Of a stretch of 61,451 nt of DNA, positions 7,075 to 13,742 are shown one piece after another. Below the pieces are notes generated by a model that worked only from the letters and a program-made list of their open reading frames with translations, was not told where the DNA came from and ran no database searches. Each line of letters opens with the position of its first letter. Position 1 is the stretch's first letter. Where the stretch lies: assembly GCF_001424265.1 (NCBI RefSeq), contig NZ_LMOV01000002.1:160610-222060 (forward strand), read 5' to 3'. The position numbers and the translations under genes are program-made. The stretch is from Acidovorax sp. Leaf160. GTDB taxonomy: Bacteria; Pseudomonadota; Gammaproteobacteria; Burkholderiales; Burkholderiaceae_C.

Positions 7075-7272
7075 TTAGCGCCGCGCGAAAAGATCTGCTG
7101 GTCGGGGTGCGGGCGCGGGCACATCGCGAGAGGCTATGAAGCGCTGAAAAACCCTAGGTGCGCGAAAACCGAGTTGCTCAAACTGTTGCCAAGAAACCCG
7201 TTTCAAATCTGTCGCGCTTGCAGATTGTCTCTTGACTCGGGCTAATTTCGCAGTGAGTTTGATGCCGTTCAC
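7075..7272 (-). CDS. Small basic protein coupled to toxSAS gene
   Basis: 65 aa with a GTG start overlapping the TAG stop of the RelA/SpoT-domain gene by one base. It begins MNGIKLTAKLARVKRQSASA and is strongly basic with no membrane segment. Tight coupling suggests co-expression with the toxSAS protein, possibly as an accessory or immunity partner, but the sequence itself shows no function. Confidence 0.45.
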   Translation of the reverse strand: MNGIKLTAKLARVKRQSASATDLKRVSWQQFEQLGFRAPRVFQRFIASRDVPAPAPRPADLFARR

Positions 7273-8324
7273 TACGCACCGCTTGTTACTAAACGTTCAA
7301 GCTCAGCCAGAAATGTGGTCGTATCCAAAAAGTAGTTTGGGTATGCTCGTTCTAGTGATGCTATGGAGTCGACCGAAACTAGCACCGCTTCAGAACCTGG
7401 GGTGTTAGCGATGCGCGCTTCCTCACTAACATATTTTTCTGAAGCCTCAACAAGCTGTGTCTTTTTGAAGCCCGTCACGCGCATTTGATGTTTAGATGGC
7501 TCCAAGGTAAGCAAATAGTAATGGTCCCCCTTTTTGAGCCCATCTTTTGCCACTCGAATTGCCTGCTGGTACATCGTTAGGACGGACCTGACATTCAATC
7601 TCGCCTCAATGTCGCGGATCTCGGCATTCAAACTTTTTTCTTCAAGCGGCGTACCCGGCACCATTGCAGGGCATCTTTCTTTGATTGCAAAGGCGCTGCC
7701 CATCAAAGAGAAAAACCGAAGCCATTGAGCCTCACCCATGCTTGATTTCAAAGCCTGCTGAAGGAACGTTCCCACCGTTTCCACAGCGGTTGCCCAGGTG
7801 TGCTGAAGTCTCGTCCGAATCTGCATTTCTACGAAAAGTCCGTTATAAACTGACGGGCCTTCGCGGTCGCTGTTGTACCGATAGATCATATGCACGCCGC
7901 GGTAACCAGATTCTTTTGGGTTGTTGATGTAGTCGTCCAATGAATCCAGCTTGTGCTTGATATCGCTTGTTGTATATTTTTCTACCAACCGCTCCACGTT
8001 TTTAACACTGCTCAAAATCGCTCGACATCCGCCTATATCTTGCATTTGAGACATTCGCATGCGTGGAAATCGTGCTAATTTGGCTTCGATCGACGACATT
8101 CTCTTAATTCGCTGAGCAACCAACCGACTGCCGTCAATATCTTGAGATTTTTTTCGCAGTGTTACTTGGAAAGTGTTGAGCGGAAAATTATGTGCTGCAC
8201 GCCAATTGTTTACAATCACCAAGGCGCTCGTGTCTCCACCACCATCGTTAGCGCCAGGATTGACGAGCATTTTTGCGGCTCGATCGATCTGACCTTTCGA
8301 ATAGATTGGTTTTGCCCATTCCAT
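7272..8324 (-). CDS. RelA/SpoT-domain protein, CapRel-like toxSAS
   Basis: 350 aa from the ATG at 8324, preceded by GAGGAG at ideal spacing. An in-frame GTG at 8417 would read through a terminator and was not used. The synthetase fold is clear: RIKRMSSIEAK at residues 72-82 fits the ATP-binding RxKxxxSxxxK, MQDIGGCR is at 94-101, SGYRGVH at 139-145 and FVEMQIRT at 164-171. No HD hydrolase domain is present. About 170 residues follow the core, the size of the fused C-terminal antitoxin/sensor region in CapRel-type toxSAS proteins, which pyrophosphorylate tRNA and stop translation when phage capsid protein is sensed. It lies between OL and OR beside the repressor, the rexAB position of lambda, so a role in excluding other phages is inferred. 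A (p)ppGpp synthetase role is the alternative. Confidence 0.85.
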   Translation of the reverse strand: MEWAKPIYSKGQIDRAAKMLVNPGANDGGGDTSALVIVNNWRAAHNFPLNTFQVTLRKKSQDIDGSRLVAQRIKRMSSIEAKLARFPRMRMSQMQDIGGCRAILSSVKNVERLVEKYTTSDIKHKLDSLDDYINNPKESGYRGVHMIYRYNSDREGPSVYNGLFVEMQIRTRLQHTWATAVETVGTFLQQALKSSMGEAQWLRFFSLMGSAFAIKERCPAMVPGTPLEEKSLNAEIRDIEARLNVRSVLTMYQQAIRVAKDGLKKGDHYYLLTLEPSKHQMRVTGFKKTQLVEASEKYVSEEARIANTPGSEAVLVSVDSIASLERAYPNYFLDTTTFLAELERLVTSGA

Positions 8325-8339
8325 AGCGGCTCCTCGGGA

Positions 8340-8373
8340 TAAAAAAAATCCGCCAATCACAACGATGGGCGGA
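8340..8373 (-). terminator. Intrinsic terminator in toxSAS leader
   Basis: Minus strand TCCGCC-(13-base loop)-GGCGGA is followed by T8. The T run ends 3 bases before the GAGGAG RBS of the toxSAS gene, so a transcript from the upstream promoter must pass it. This looks like an attenuator. Confidence 0.75.
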
Positions 8374-8404
8374 TGATTCGCCGGGATTCCACCGGCGTCA
8401 GTGC

Positions 8405-8465
8405 TTAAGTCAAGCACCTACCAGCGATCATGCCTTAAAACAAGTTCGAAGGCAACAACTGTCAA
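8405..8465 (-). promoter_or_regulatory. Candidate promoter and leader peptide for toxSAS gene
   Basis: On the minus strand a perfect -35 TTGACA (8465-8460) is followed after 17 bases by a poor -10 (TGTTTT). Next comes a 9-codon ORF (8431-8405, MIAGRCLT and stop) with AAGG before its ATG. Its end overlaps hairpin GTGCTT-GACTT-AAGCAC, and a second hairpin GCCGG/CCGGC and the terminator follow. The layout resembles an attenuation leader; the -10 match is weak. Confidence 0.4.
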
Positions 8466-8562
8466 CGGCTGATAACACGTTGGACGGAGGAGAGACAGCT
8501 GGGCGGTAAGAAGACAGCGGTGGATTAGCCGCCGGACCGACGCTACGTTCCGTGCCTCCCAA

Positions 8563-8792
8563 CTATTCCCCCTCCGCCACCTCGCACGCCCTCGCCAACA
8601 GCACCATTAGCGCCCCCGCTGCGCTCGCCCCCACGACCCACCTCACGCGATTCCTGTGCGCCACCTCGGCCGACTGCTTGGGCGTGGCCGGCGGCGGCGG
8701 GCGCCAGTCCGCACAGGCGCTCCGCACTTGGGGCACTCGTCCGCCAGCTCGTCCACGTCCGCTTCGCAGTTTGTGCAGGCGTAGGTGGCCAT
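8563..8792 (-). pseudogene. Frameshifted zinc-ribbon membrane protein
   Basis: The first frame, from the ATG at 8792, reads MATYACTNCEADVDELADEC then PKCGA, a CxxC...CxxC zinc ribbon. It then loses sense. The -1 frame continues with PATPKQSAEVAHRNRVRW and a membrane helix (VVGASAAGALMVLLA) to a stop at 8563. Together they match the common zinc-ribbon plus one-TM layout. One base seems to be missing near 8718. It is either a broken gene or a sequencing error. Confidence 0.55.
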
Positions 8793-8834
8793 GAGTGGGC
8801 GGCGCTCAAGCGCAGGGGTGGGATTGGGCGGAGG

Positions 8835-9368
8835 TCAGCGCCTAGCGCCCACTCTCAGGCACTGGCCGTCAAGTGATTGCGGCGGCACTCGGGACGCGTC
8901 TTTTTTGATGGTGGAAAGCTTTTCGAAAGGCCTTCCAGGCCGGGTGCGGAGTTCCCGTGATTCATCCACGCCCAACCCGACCCAACTGCCGTCTTGGAGA
9001 GCGAAATGGTAGACGTCCAAGACTTTCATTGCCGGCCCTTCCGGGTTCAACACCAACGCTTGCGCCTCGGCTTCGGAGGCGGCCGTCGCCCCCAGCGTGA
9101 GGTACGAAACTCTGAGCACGCCTTCGAGCGGCGACACGAGGGAATCCGTCTTCTTGACGTCGAAGCTGGTTTGCAGATCGCTCCGAGAGGTTTTCCTCCA
9201 GTTCCCATCTGGCGACTGGGAGACGATGCCGTCTGTGGCAGGAAAGAGAGCGGAGCACCGCTCCACGATCACCTTGAAGGCTGCGAGCGCTTCGGCGTCG
9301 GAGGGGTTGCGGGCAGTTGCGGCCCCGGCAACGCCGGCAACCAGTACAGCCAACAGAATTTTCTTCAT
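8835..9368 (-). CDS. Exported hypothetical protein
   Basis: 177 aa starting MKKILLAVLVAGVAGAATAR, a clear signal peptide, so it is periplasmic or secreted. The mature part is mixed alpha/beta with one disulfide candidate (C of VERCSALFP and C of DGQCLRVG). It lies 11 bases downstream of the repressor gene and is likely co-transcribed with it in lysogens, hence a candidate lysogenic-conversion protein. No family recognised. Confidence 0.7.
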   Translation of the reverse strand: MKKILLAVLVAGVAGAATARNPSDAEALAAFKVIVERCSALFPATDGIVSQSPDGNWRKTSRSDLQTSFDVKKTDSLVSPLEGVLRVSYLTLGATAASEAEAQALVLNPEGPAMKVLDVYHFALQDGSWVGLGVDESRELRTRPGRPFEKLSTIKKDASRVPPQSLDGQCLRVGARR

Positions 9369-9379
9369 CTACCTCTCCT

Positions 9380-10102
9380 TCAAAGCTTCGCGCCCATCCA
9401 CACGGCCTGGCCAATCACTTGGTGCCCGTTGCCAAAAGGGAAATCCGGGTATCTCTTCTTGTCTGTGTTGTCAGATCTGGCGATCCAGCGACCGTCCTCT
9501 TGAACCACTCGCTTGACGACAGGACCTTCGCCGTCCACAAACACGAAGATCTTATTCTTCACCGGGTCCTTGATCTTCGTGTTGACCAGCACGACGCTCC
9601 CGTCCCAGACAGAACAACCCATGCTCTCGCCGGTGACGTTGAGGATCACCCCCTCTTCGTTCTTGTAGATGCCACAGTCGCGTAGGAAGTCGCTTCGGAA
9701 GGACAGGCCGCCGATCGCCTCGACCTCGCCATGCGGTCGGCCCTCCCCGGCGGCAACGCGGACATCCAGCCAAGGGATCTCCATCGACTTTTCCCCAACG
9801 CCTGCAGAAAACTGGCTGCCAGCTTTCTGGTTCGTCGCGCCCGGGTAAGGCTGGTCTACAGGGATGCCAAGAGCCTTTGACTCTTTCGGAGTGGGCCAGG
9901 AGTTGTTGAACCAGGCGCGCGGCAGGCCAATCCGCTCAGCCCATTCGAAGCCTGCGTCTTCTGCGAATGGCTGCGAGCCGAGGACTTGCGACAAACGGCT
10001 CTTGGAAACCCATTCGTGGGCGTCCATGAACCGCTTGCGCTCGTCGCCGTAATCCGTCTTGATGAGGTGGGCCAGCCGGGCCTTGCGGTGGTCGTCGCGC
10101 AT
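9380..10102 (-). CDS. CI-like repressor with S24/LexA-type peptidase domain
   Basis: 240 aa. The N-terminal part (1-70) is a helix-turn-helix domain (VSKSRLSQVLG). The C-terminal S24 domain has Ser160 in GESMGCSVWDG and Lys197 in GPVVKRVV as the catalytic dyad, and an Ala-Gly cleavage candidate at 118-119 (RVAAGEG). RecA-stimulated self-cleavage should release repression during SOS. Its ATG directly abuts operator 10103-10120, so it should autoregulate from a leaderless or near-leaderless transcript. Confidence 0.92.
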   Translation of the reverse strand: MRDDHRKARLAHLIKTDYGDERKRFMDAHEWVSKSRLSQVLGSQPFAEDAGFEWAERIGLPRAWFNNSWPTPKESKALGIPVDQPYPGATNQKAGSQFSAGVGEKSMEIPWLDVRVAAGEGRPHGEVEAIGGLSFRSDFLRDCGIYKNEEGVILNVTGESMGCSVWDGSVVLVNTKIKDPVKNKIFVFVDGEGPVVKRVVQEDGRWIARSDNTDKKRYPDFPFGNGHQVIGQAVWMGAKL

Positions 10103-10169
10103 GTTTAGCGGAAGATAAACTATTGAGGTTTAGCGATCGCTTGACCTATGGTTGCGTGATGGCTAAACT
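10103..10169 (+). promoter_or_regulatory. OR operators and pR promoter
   Basis: Three 18-bp operators with half-site GTTTA(G/T)C: GTTTAGCGGAAGATAAAC (10103-10120), GTTTAGCGATCGCTTGAC (10128-10145) and GTTGCGTGATGGCTAAAC (10151-10168). pR has -35 TTGACC (10141-10146), a 17-base spacer and -10 TAAACT (10164-10169). Start is predicted at about 10176, the ATG of cro, so the transcript is probably leaderless. The site next to the repressor ATG would serve negative autoregulation. Confidence 0.9.
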
Positions 10170-10175
10170 AAGGCC

Positions 10176-10403
10176 ATGAACTTCAAAACTTGGCTTGGAC
10201 AAGAGCGGGGGCGGACCAAAGCGCTGTCCTCTCACCTCGGCGTGTCGCTCGCACGGGTGAGCCAGATGAGCGGCGATGGTGTGCCCGTGCATCACATGCC
10301 CGCAGTCCGGGATTTCACCAGTGGCGAAGTCTCCATCGAAGAGATGGTTGAAGAGCGCGCAAGCGCTCGCTCCGCCCCCGCCAAGGAGGTGAGCCATGGC
10401 TAA
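10176..10403 (+). CDS. cro: Cro-like DNA-binding protein
   Basis: 75 aa starting MNFKTWLGQERGRTKALSSH. The helix-turn-helix (LSSHLGVSLARVSQM) and the GVPVHHMPAVRDFT continuation are typical of Cro/YdaS-type proteins. It is the first gene from pR, divergent from the repressor, and should compete for the same operators to favour lytic growth. Its start coincides with the predicted transcription start. Confidence 0.88.
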   Translation: MNFKTWLGQERGRTKALSSHLGVSLARVSQMSGDGVPVHHMPAVRDFTSGEVSIEEMVEERASARSAPAKEVSHG

Positions 10404-10779
10404 GGTCGAGACGTCCCGCATGTTTGCGCTGGCCCTCGCCGAGGCCTTGGGCCTGCAGACGGATCGGCTCATGAGCTTTTCCGTTGATGCAGGTGGCGAG
10501 ACAGGGAGTCCGGTCGTTCTCATCCGGGCGGTGTATGTCGCACCTCGGGGCGCCGGCGAGGCCGCGGCGACCCATGTGCGCAGCTTCAATCTGATTCCTG
10601 GCCCGCAGACGTGCCAGGAAGGCGAGAACGTGGATAGATCAGAGTCCCTGAAGACGGGATTCGAAACGATCCATCGTCCAGCTTCTCCAGCTCTTCCTCG
10701 CCAAGCTGACACCACCGCGCAGACACCTGCCACTCCTCCCAGCCATTGCGGAGGCTGTGAATGCGGAACTCCTTCCTGA
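10396..10779 (+). CDS. Hypothetical early protein
   Basis: 127 aa from an ATG with AAGGAGG, overlapping the end of cro by 8 bases. The first 75 residues (MAKVETSRMFALALAEALGL ...) look protein-like; the C-terminal third is Pro/Thr-rich and lies opposite a convincing minus-strand gene (10586-10864). The native protein may once have ended earlier. Function unknown. Confidence 0.55.
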   Translation: MAKVETSRMFALALAEALGLQTDRLMSFSVDAGGETGSPVVLIRAVYVAPRGAGEAAATHVRSFNLIPGPQTCQEGENVDRSESLKTGFETIHRPASPALPRQADTTAQTPATPPSHCGGCECGTPS

Positions 10780-10864
10780 ACGGCTTCACGGGGTACGTGT
10801 TGCCTTCCAAGTCGCTCATCACCACGGTCCCCCGCTGGACCGTTCTCGTCTCCGTATTGCTCAT
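10586..10864 (-). CDS. Small hypothetical protein, antisense to early gene
   Basis: 92 aa with AAAGGGG before the ATG, starting MSNTETRTVQRGTVVMSDLE. A beta-rich continuation (YPVKPFRKEFRIHSLRNGW) gives it a real-protein look. It overlaps gene 10396-10779 tail to tail by 194 bases. Its transcript would be antisense to the pR early message. Confidence 0.55.
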   Translation of the reverse strand: MSNTETRTVQRGTVVMSDLEGNTYPVKPFRKEFRIHSLRNGWEEWQVSARWCQLGEEELEKLDDGSFRIPSSGTLIYPRSRLPGTSAGQESD

Positions 10865-10997
10865 GTCTGCCCCTTTCGTTGGCGTGGTTGGTTGCACTTC
10901 CATTCTCCAGCGTCTGAGGGCAGGCACCCATCCCCACCGCCCGGCCTGAGGCCGCGCACCCCACCAACCCCAACCCCTCATCTCGAAAGCCCAAACC

Positions 10998-11204
10998 ATG
11001 TACGCCGATCCGGCCCACATCCGCAACGAACGTGTGAACTGCAGCTTCAGCCAAACGGAGAAGCGCGCTCTGGACGCCATCGCGGAGCTGAACGGGTGCC
11101 AGCCATCCGCCTTCATGCGCAGGCTGTTTCGTGAGTACGTGGAGCGGACTGGTCATGAGCTGAATTCTTCCGCGCCTGTCTCCGCAATGCCAGGGACGCA
11201 CTAG
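10998..11204 (+). CDS. Small ribbon-helix-helix-like protein
   Basis: 68 aa starting MYADPAHIRNERVNCSFSQT. A short strand then two helices (TEKRALDAIAELNG and PSAFMRRLFREYVERT) fits an RHH/Arc-type DNA-binding fold. Its place between cro and the replication genes is where lambda carries cII, but no homology to CII is seen. Confidence 0.6.
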   Translation: MYADPAHIRNERVNCSFSQTEKRALDAIAELNGCQPSAFMRRLFREYVERTGHELNSSAPVSAMPGTH

Positions 11205-11241
11205 CCCCTGACGCGTTCCGACTGCGTTACTGAAGCCCCCT

Positions 11242-11436
11242 GTGAGCGATCACAAGCCTACCCCCACGCCTCTGGAGCTCAGCGCTGCAGACGCCGCCGT
11301 CGCCGACCAGTACGCGGCGAAGTGGGGCTGCACGCGCGACGAGGCCGTCACGCGGATGGTGGCCGAGCAGCTGCGCCACCTCTACGCCCAGCCGCGCCGC
11401 GCCCCCGCCCGCGTGCTCCCTTTCCCCAAGCGCTGA
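11242..11436 (+). CDS. Small early hypothetical protein
   Basis: 64 aa from GTG, starting MSDHKPTPTPLELSAADAAV. The helix AVADQYAAKWGCTRDEAVTR and continuation look RHH-like. No specific role recognised. Confidence 0.55.
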   Translation: MSDHKPTPTPLELSAADAAVADQYAAKWGCTRDEAVTRMVAEQLRHLYAQPRRAPARVLPFPKR

Positions 11437-11470
11437 CCGTTTCCGTAACGGAAAAAGCACGGAGTCGTCC

Positions 11471-11749
11471 ATGAACACCGCCCATCTCGTGCGCGCCCAC
11501 GATCCGCTCAGCAGCGTGCTGGCGGCCGAGCGCACCCCTCAATTTGCCGGTGGCCACTGCGCCCGCATTCTGGCCGCATTGCGCAGCCATCCCGCCACCG
11601 CCCATGAACTGCAGGCCACCACCGGATTGACCGTGGTGCAGATTGACCGCCGGCTGCCCGACCTGCTGAAGGCCGGCCAGGCCCGCGTGGTTCAGTTGGG
11701 CGGCGATGACCTGATGCGCGGCGGCGCGCGGGTGTGGGAGGCGGCGTGA
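11471..11749 (+). CDS. Small winged-helix-like protein
   Basis: 92 aa starting MNTAHLVRAHDPLSSVLAAE. The segment HCARILAALRSHPATAHELQ, then TGLTVVQIDRRLPDLLKAGQ, fits a winged helix of the MarR/ArsR size class. It is coupled by GTGA overlap to the replication initiator gene and may regulate early transcription or assist replication. Confidence 0.6.
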   Translation: MNTAHLVRAHDPLSSVLAAERTPQFAGGHCARILAALRSHPATAHELQATTGLTVVQIDRRLPDLLKAGQARVVQLGGDDLMRGGARVWEAA

Positions 11750-12492
11750 GCGTCCGCGTCATGACAGCGGTGTTCGACCGCTACCCGAACGGCGGCGGCG
11801 AGATGCTGACCGCGCTGGCTCTGGCCGACCACGCCAGCGACGACGGCACCCGCGTGTTTCCTGGCATCAAGGCCCTGGCCGAGAAGACGCGCCAGTCCGA
11901 ACGCACGATCCAGTACCAGCTGCGCCGCATGGAGGAATCTGGCTGGCTGATCCTTGTCAGCGCCGGCAACGGTGGCCGCTCGATGACCAGCGAGTACCGC
12001 ATTTCGCTCGATTGGATAAAGGGTGCAGAAATTGCACCCATTCAAAAGGGTGCAAGTGACGACGAAAAGGGTGCAACCGGCGACACGAAAGGGTGCAAAC
12101 CAGCGCAGGAAAGGGTGCAACCCGTTGCACCCGCAAATAACCGTCATAGAACCATCAGTGAACCATCACTGAATCGTCCCGCCGCTGCCGCGCCGGCCAA
12201 GCCAAGCCGCGGAACCACGGTGCCATCCGACTTCGCTCCAGACCAGACTGCCGTGGGCATCGCTGCCGAAACCGGTGTGGACCTGCAGGCTGAGCTGGCG
12301 AACTTCCTCGACCACCACGCCGCACGCGGCACGGTCTTCAAGGACTGGCAGGCGGGCTTCCGCACCTGGCTTCGCAACGCCGTGAAGTTCGGCCAGCAGC
12401 GGGGGCAGGGCGCAGCAGCCCAGCGCGGCCAACAGGGCCAGCACCGATACGCCGCCGCGGCGGCAACGATCTACAAAGGGGTGAACCTGTGA
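11746..12492 (+). CDS. O-like replication initiator
   Basis: 248 aa from a GTG overlapping the upstream stop. The N-terminal winged-helix domain (about 15-85: GIKALAEKTRQSERTIQYQL ... ESGWLILV) is followed by a low-complexity part coded by the iteron region, then a C-terminal DnaT/phage-O-type segment (FKDWQAGFRTWLRNA). It should bind the iterons in its own gene and, with the P-like protein, load DnaB helicase. The following gene starts in its stop codon (GTGA). Confidence 0.8.
   Translation: MSVRVMTAVFDRYPNGGGEMLTALALADHASDDGTRVFPGIKALAEKTRQSERTIQYQLRRMEESGWLILVSAGNGGRSMTSEYRISLDWIKGAEIAPIQKGASDDEKGATGDTKGCKPAQERVQPVAPANNRHRTISEPSLNRPAAAAPAKPSRGTTVPSDFAPDQTAVGIAAETGVDLQAELANFLDHHAARGTVFKDWQAGFRTWLRNAVKFGQQRGQGAAAQRGQQGQHRYAAAAATIYKGVNL
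12018..12132 (+). repeat. Phased iterons inside the initiator gene, predicted phage origin
   Basis: Five direct AAAGGGTGCA(A) repeats have GGGTGC starting at 12021, 12048, 12069, 12091 and 12113. Two inverted TTGCACCC copies lie at 12032 and 12125. The last four direct copies are spaced 21-22 bases, two helical turns. A less GC-rich stretch (12133-12175) follows. The arrangement parallels lambda ori within gene O. Confidence 0.8.
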
Positions 12493-13034
12493 ACGACGTC
12501 TCCACCCTGGCGCACGACGCCATCCACCAAGCCGGCCAGCAGCCGCGCGCACGCCGCGAGGCATCGTCCACCACCCGCAAGCTGTTCGTGCTGCTGCACG
12601 GCTCCTACGGCAACCTGTTCCTGTCGAAGTTCGCCACCGGCGAGAAGTCCGATGCCGGCGGCGACAAGGGCGTGGCCGCTGCAATGCTGGTGTGGGACGC
12701 GGCCCTGGCGAAGTTCGCGCCCGATGTGGTCGAGGCCGCCGCGCACCGCCTGATGGCCGAACACCTCGAGTTCGCGCCCAACCTGCCGCAGTTCGTGAAA
12801 ACCTGCGAGGCCGCCACGCCGCGCAAGACCTACGCCGAAGAGAACAACCTGCCGCGCCTGCCGGCCCCGGTGGCCGCGCCGCGCGCGCCGGTGGACTTCG
12901 AGGCGAAGAGCGACTGCAAGAACTGGGCGCGCTCGATCATGGCCCGCGACCAGGCTGGCGAAAAGATCAAGCCCTTCACGCTGCAGGCCGCGCGCCAGGC
13001 GCTGGGCATGGAAGGAAAGATGAAATGGCACTGA
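12489..13034 (+). CDS. Lambda P-like replication protein
   Basis: 181 aa from GTG, coupled to the initiator gene. TTRKLFVLLHGSYGNLFLSK and DKGVAAAMLVWDAALAKFAP, then APNLPQFVKTCEAATPR, are characteristic of the phage replication protein P family. P recruits the host DnaB helicase to the O-bound origin. Gene order O-P matches lambda. Confidence 0.82.
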   Translation: MNDVSTLAHDAIHQAGQQPRARREASSTTRKLFVLLHGSYGNLFLSKFATGEKSDAGGDKGVAAAMLVWDAALAKFAPDVVEAAAHRLMAEHLEFAPNLPQFVKTCEAATPRKTYAEENNLPRLPAPVAAPRAPVDFEAKSDCKNWARSIMARDQAGEKIKPFTLQAARQALGMEGKMKWH

Positions 13035-13037
13035 GCG

Positions 13038-13226
13038 ATGACATGTCAAACCTGCGCCCACTGGTCGCCCAAAGCCAACCCCGCCATGGCGCGGCACGGC
13101 CTCGCACCGTGTGCCCTGGGCAAGCACTGGACCACGCTGCCACCGCAGCACGCCTGCCCGAAGCACCGGCCTGCGCCGGCGGATGTGCAGGCTGCCCGCG
13201 TGACGTGGCTGGAAAGGCTGCGCTGA
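13038..13226 (+). CDS. Small Cys/His-rich phage protein
   Basis: 62 aa starting MTCQTCAHWSPKANPAMARH. Cys4-Cys7-His9 and later CALGKHW and HACPKH suggest a zinc-binding fold. It starts 3 bases after the P-like gene stop. Function unknown. Confidence 0.65.
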   Translation: MTCQTCAHWSPKANPAMARHGLAPCALGKHWTTLPPQHACPKHRPAPADVQAARVTWLERLR

Positions 13227-13231
13227 TAGAG

Positions 13232-13330
13232 GTGGACGAGGACGGCCGGCCGCACCAGCGTCGCGCCGCCGCGTCTGAGGTCATTCACACCACCGAGCGC
13301 GAGTGGTTCAACGTGGGGGAGCGGGTATGA
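13232..13330 (+). CDS. Very small phage ORF
   Basis: 32 aa from GTG, MDEDGRPHQRRAAASEVIHT and 12 more residues. It fills the gap between two genes and its TGA overlaps the ATG of the next gene (ATGA). The call rests on packing only. Confidence 0.4.
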   Translation: MDEDGRPHQRRAAASEVIHTTEREWFNVGERV

Positions 13331-13614
13331 ACTGCAAGCCTGGGGATCTGGCAGTAACGCACGGGATGCCAATGGATAACGGCCTGATCGTGGAGGTGCT
13401 GCAATCTGTCGACAACCGGGGGTGGGAATACCTCGGGCCATGCTGGATGGTGCGATCCCTGGGCTCGCCATTCCACATGACGCCGACCACGCGGTCTCAG
13501 AATGCGGCACTGCCCGACGCTTGCCTGCGCTCCATCCGCGACCCTGGCGGCAACGCCGTGGACGAAACCCTGCAGCGCCTGCCTGCGCCGAAGCGTGAAG
13601 AGGTTGCAGCGTGA
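13327..13614 (+). CDS. Hypothetical phage protein
   Basis: 95 aa starting MNCKPGDLAVTHGMPMDNGL. The strand-rich pattern (LIVEVLQSVDNRGWEYLGPC) suggests a small SH3-like barrel. It overlaps neighbours at both ends (ATGA, GTGA). Function unknown. Confidence 0.6.
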   Translation: MNCKPGDLAVTHGMPMDNGLIVEVLQSVDNRGWEYLGPCWMVRSLGSPFHMTPTTRSQNAALPDACLRSIRDPGGNAVDETLQRLPAPKREEVAA

Positions 13615-13742
13615 AGCCCCGCATCCGAATGATCGCCGGGGTGTGGCACTGCGGCCTGCGCGGCGCGCGCGGCAAGCAGCTGGGCGTGGGCTTCACGCCG
13701 CTGCAGGCGTACCGCGACTGGTGCGGGGTGCGCAATGGCTGA
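13611..13742 (+). CDS. Very small phage protein
   Basis: 43 aa from GTG, MKPRIRMIAGVWHCGLRGAR then KQLGVGFTPLQAYRDWCGVR. The IAGVWHC ... GFTPLQAYRDW pattern is common among tiny ORFs next to ninB in betaproteobacterial phages. GTGA overlap upstream and overlap with ninB downstream support it. Confidence 0.65.
   Translation: MKPRIRMIAGVWHCGLRGARGKQLGVGFTPLQAYRDWCGVRNG

Noticed and set aside
6900-7124. 74-codon minus-strand frame over the LexA-box upstream region
   Set aside because: No RBS, reads through the promoter/LexA region and overlaps 7075-7272; not protein-like.
8325-8417. Upstream GTG start for the toxSAS protein
   Set aside because: It would translate the terminator hairpin and T8 tract; the ATG at 8324 has GAGGAG and begins the family-like sequence.
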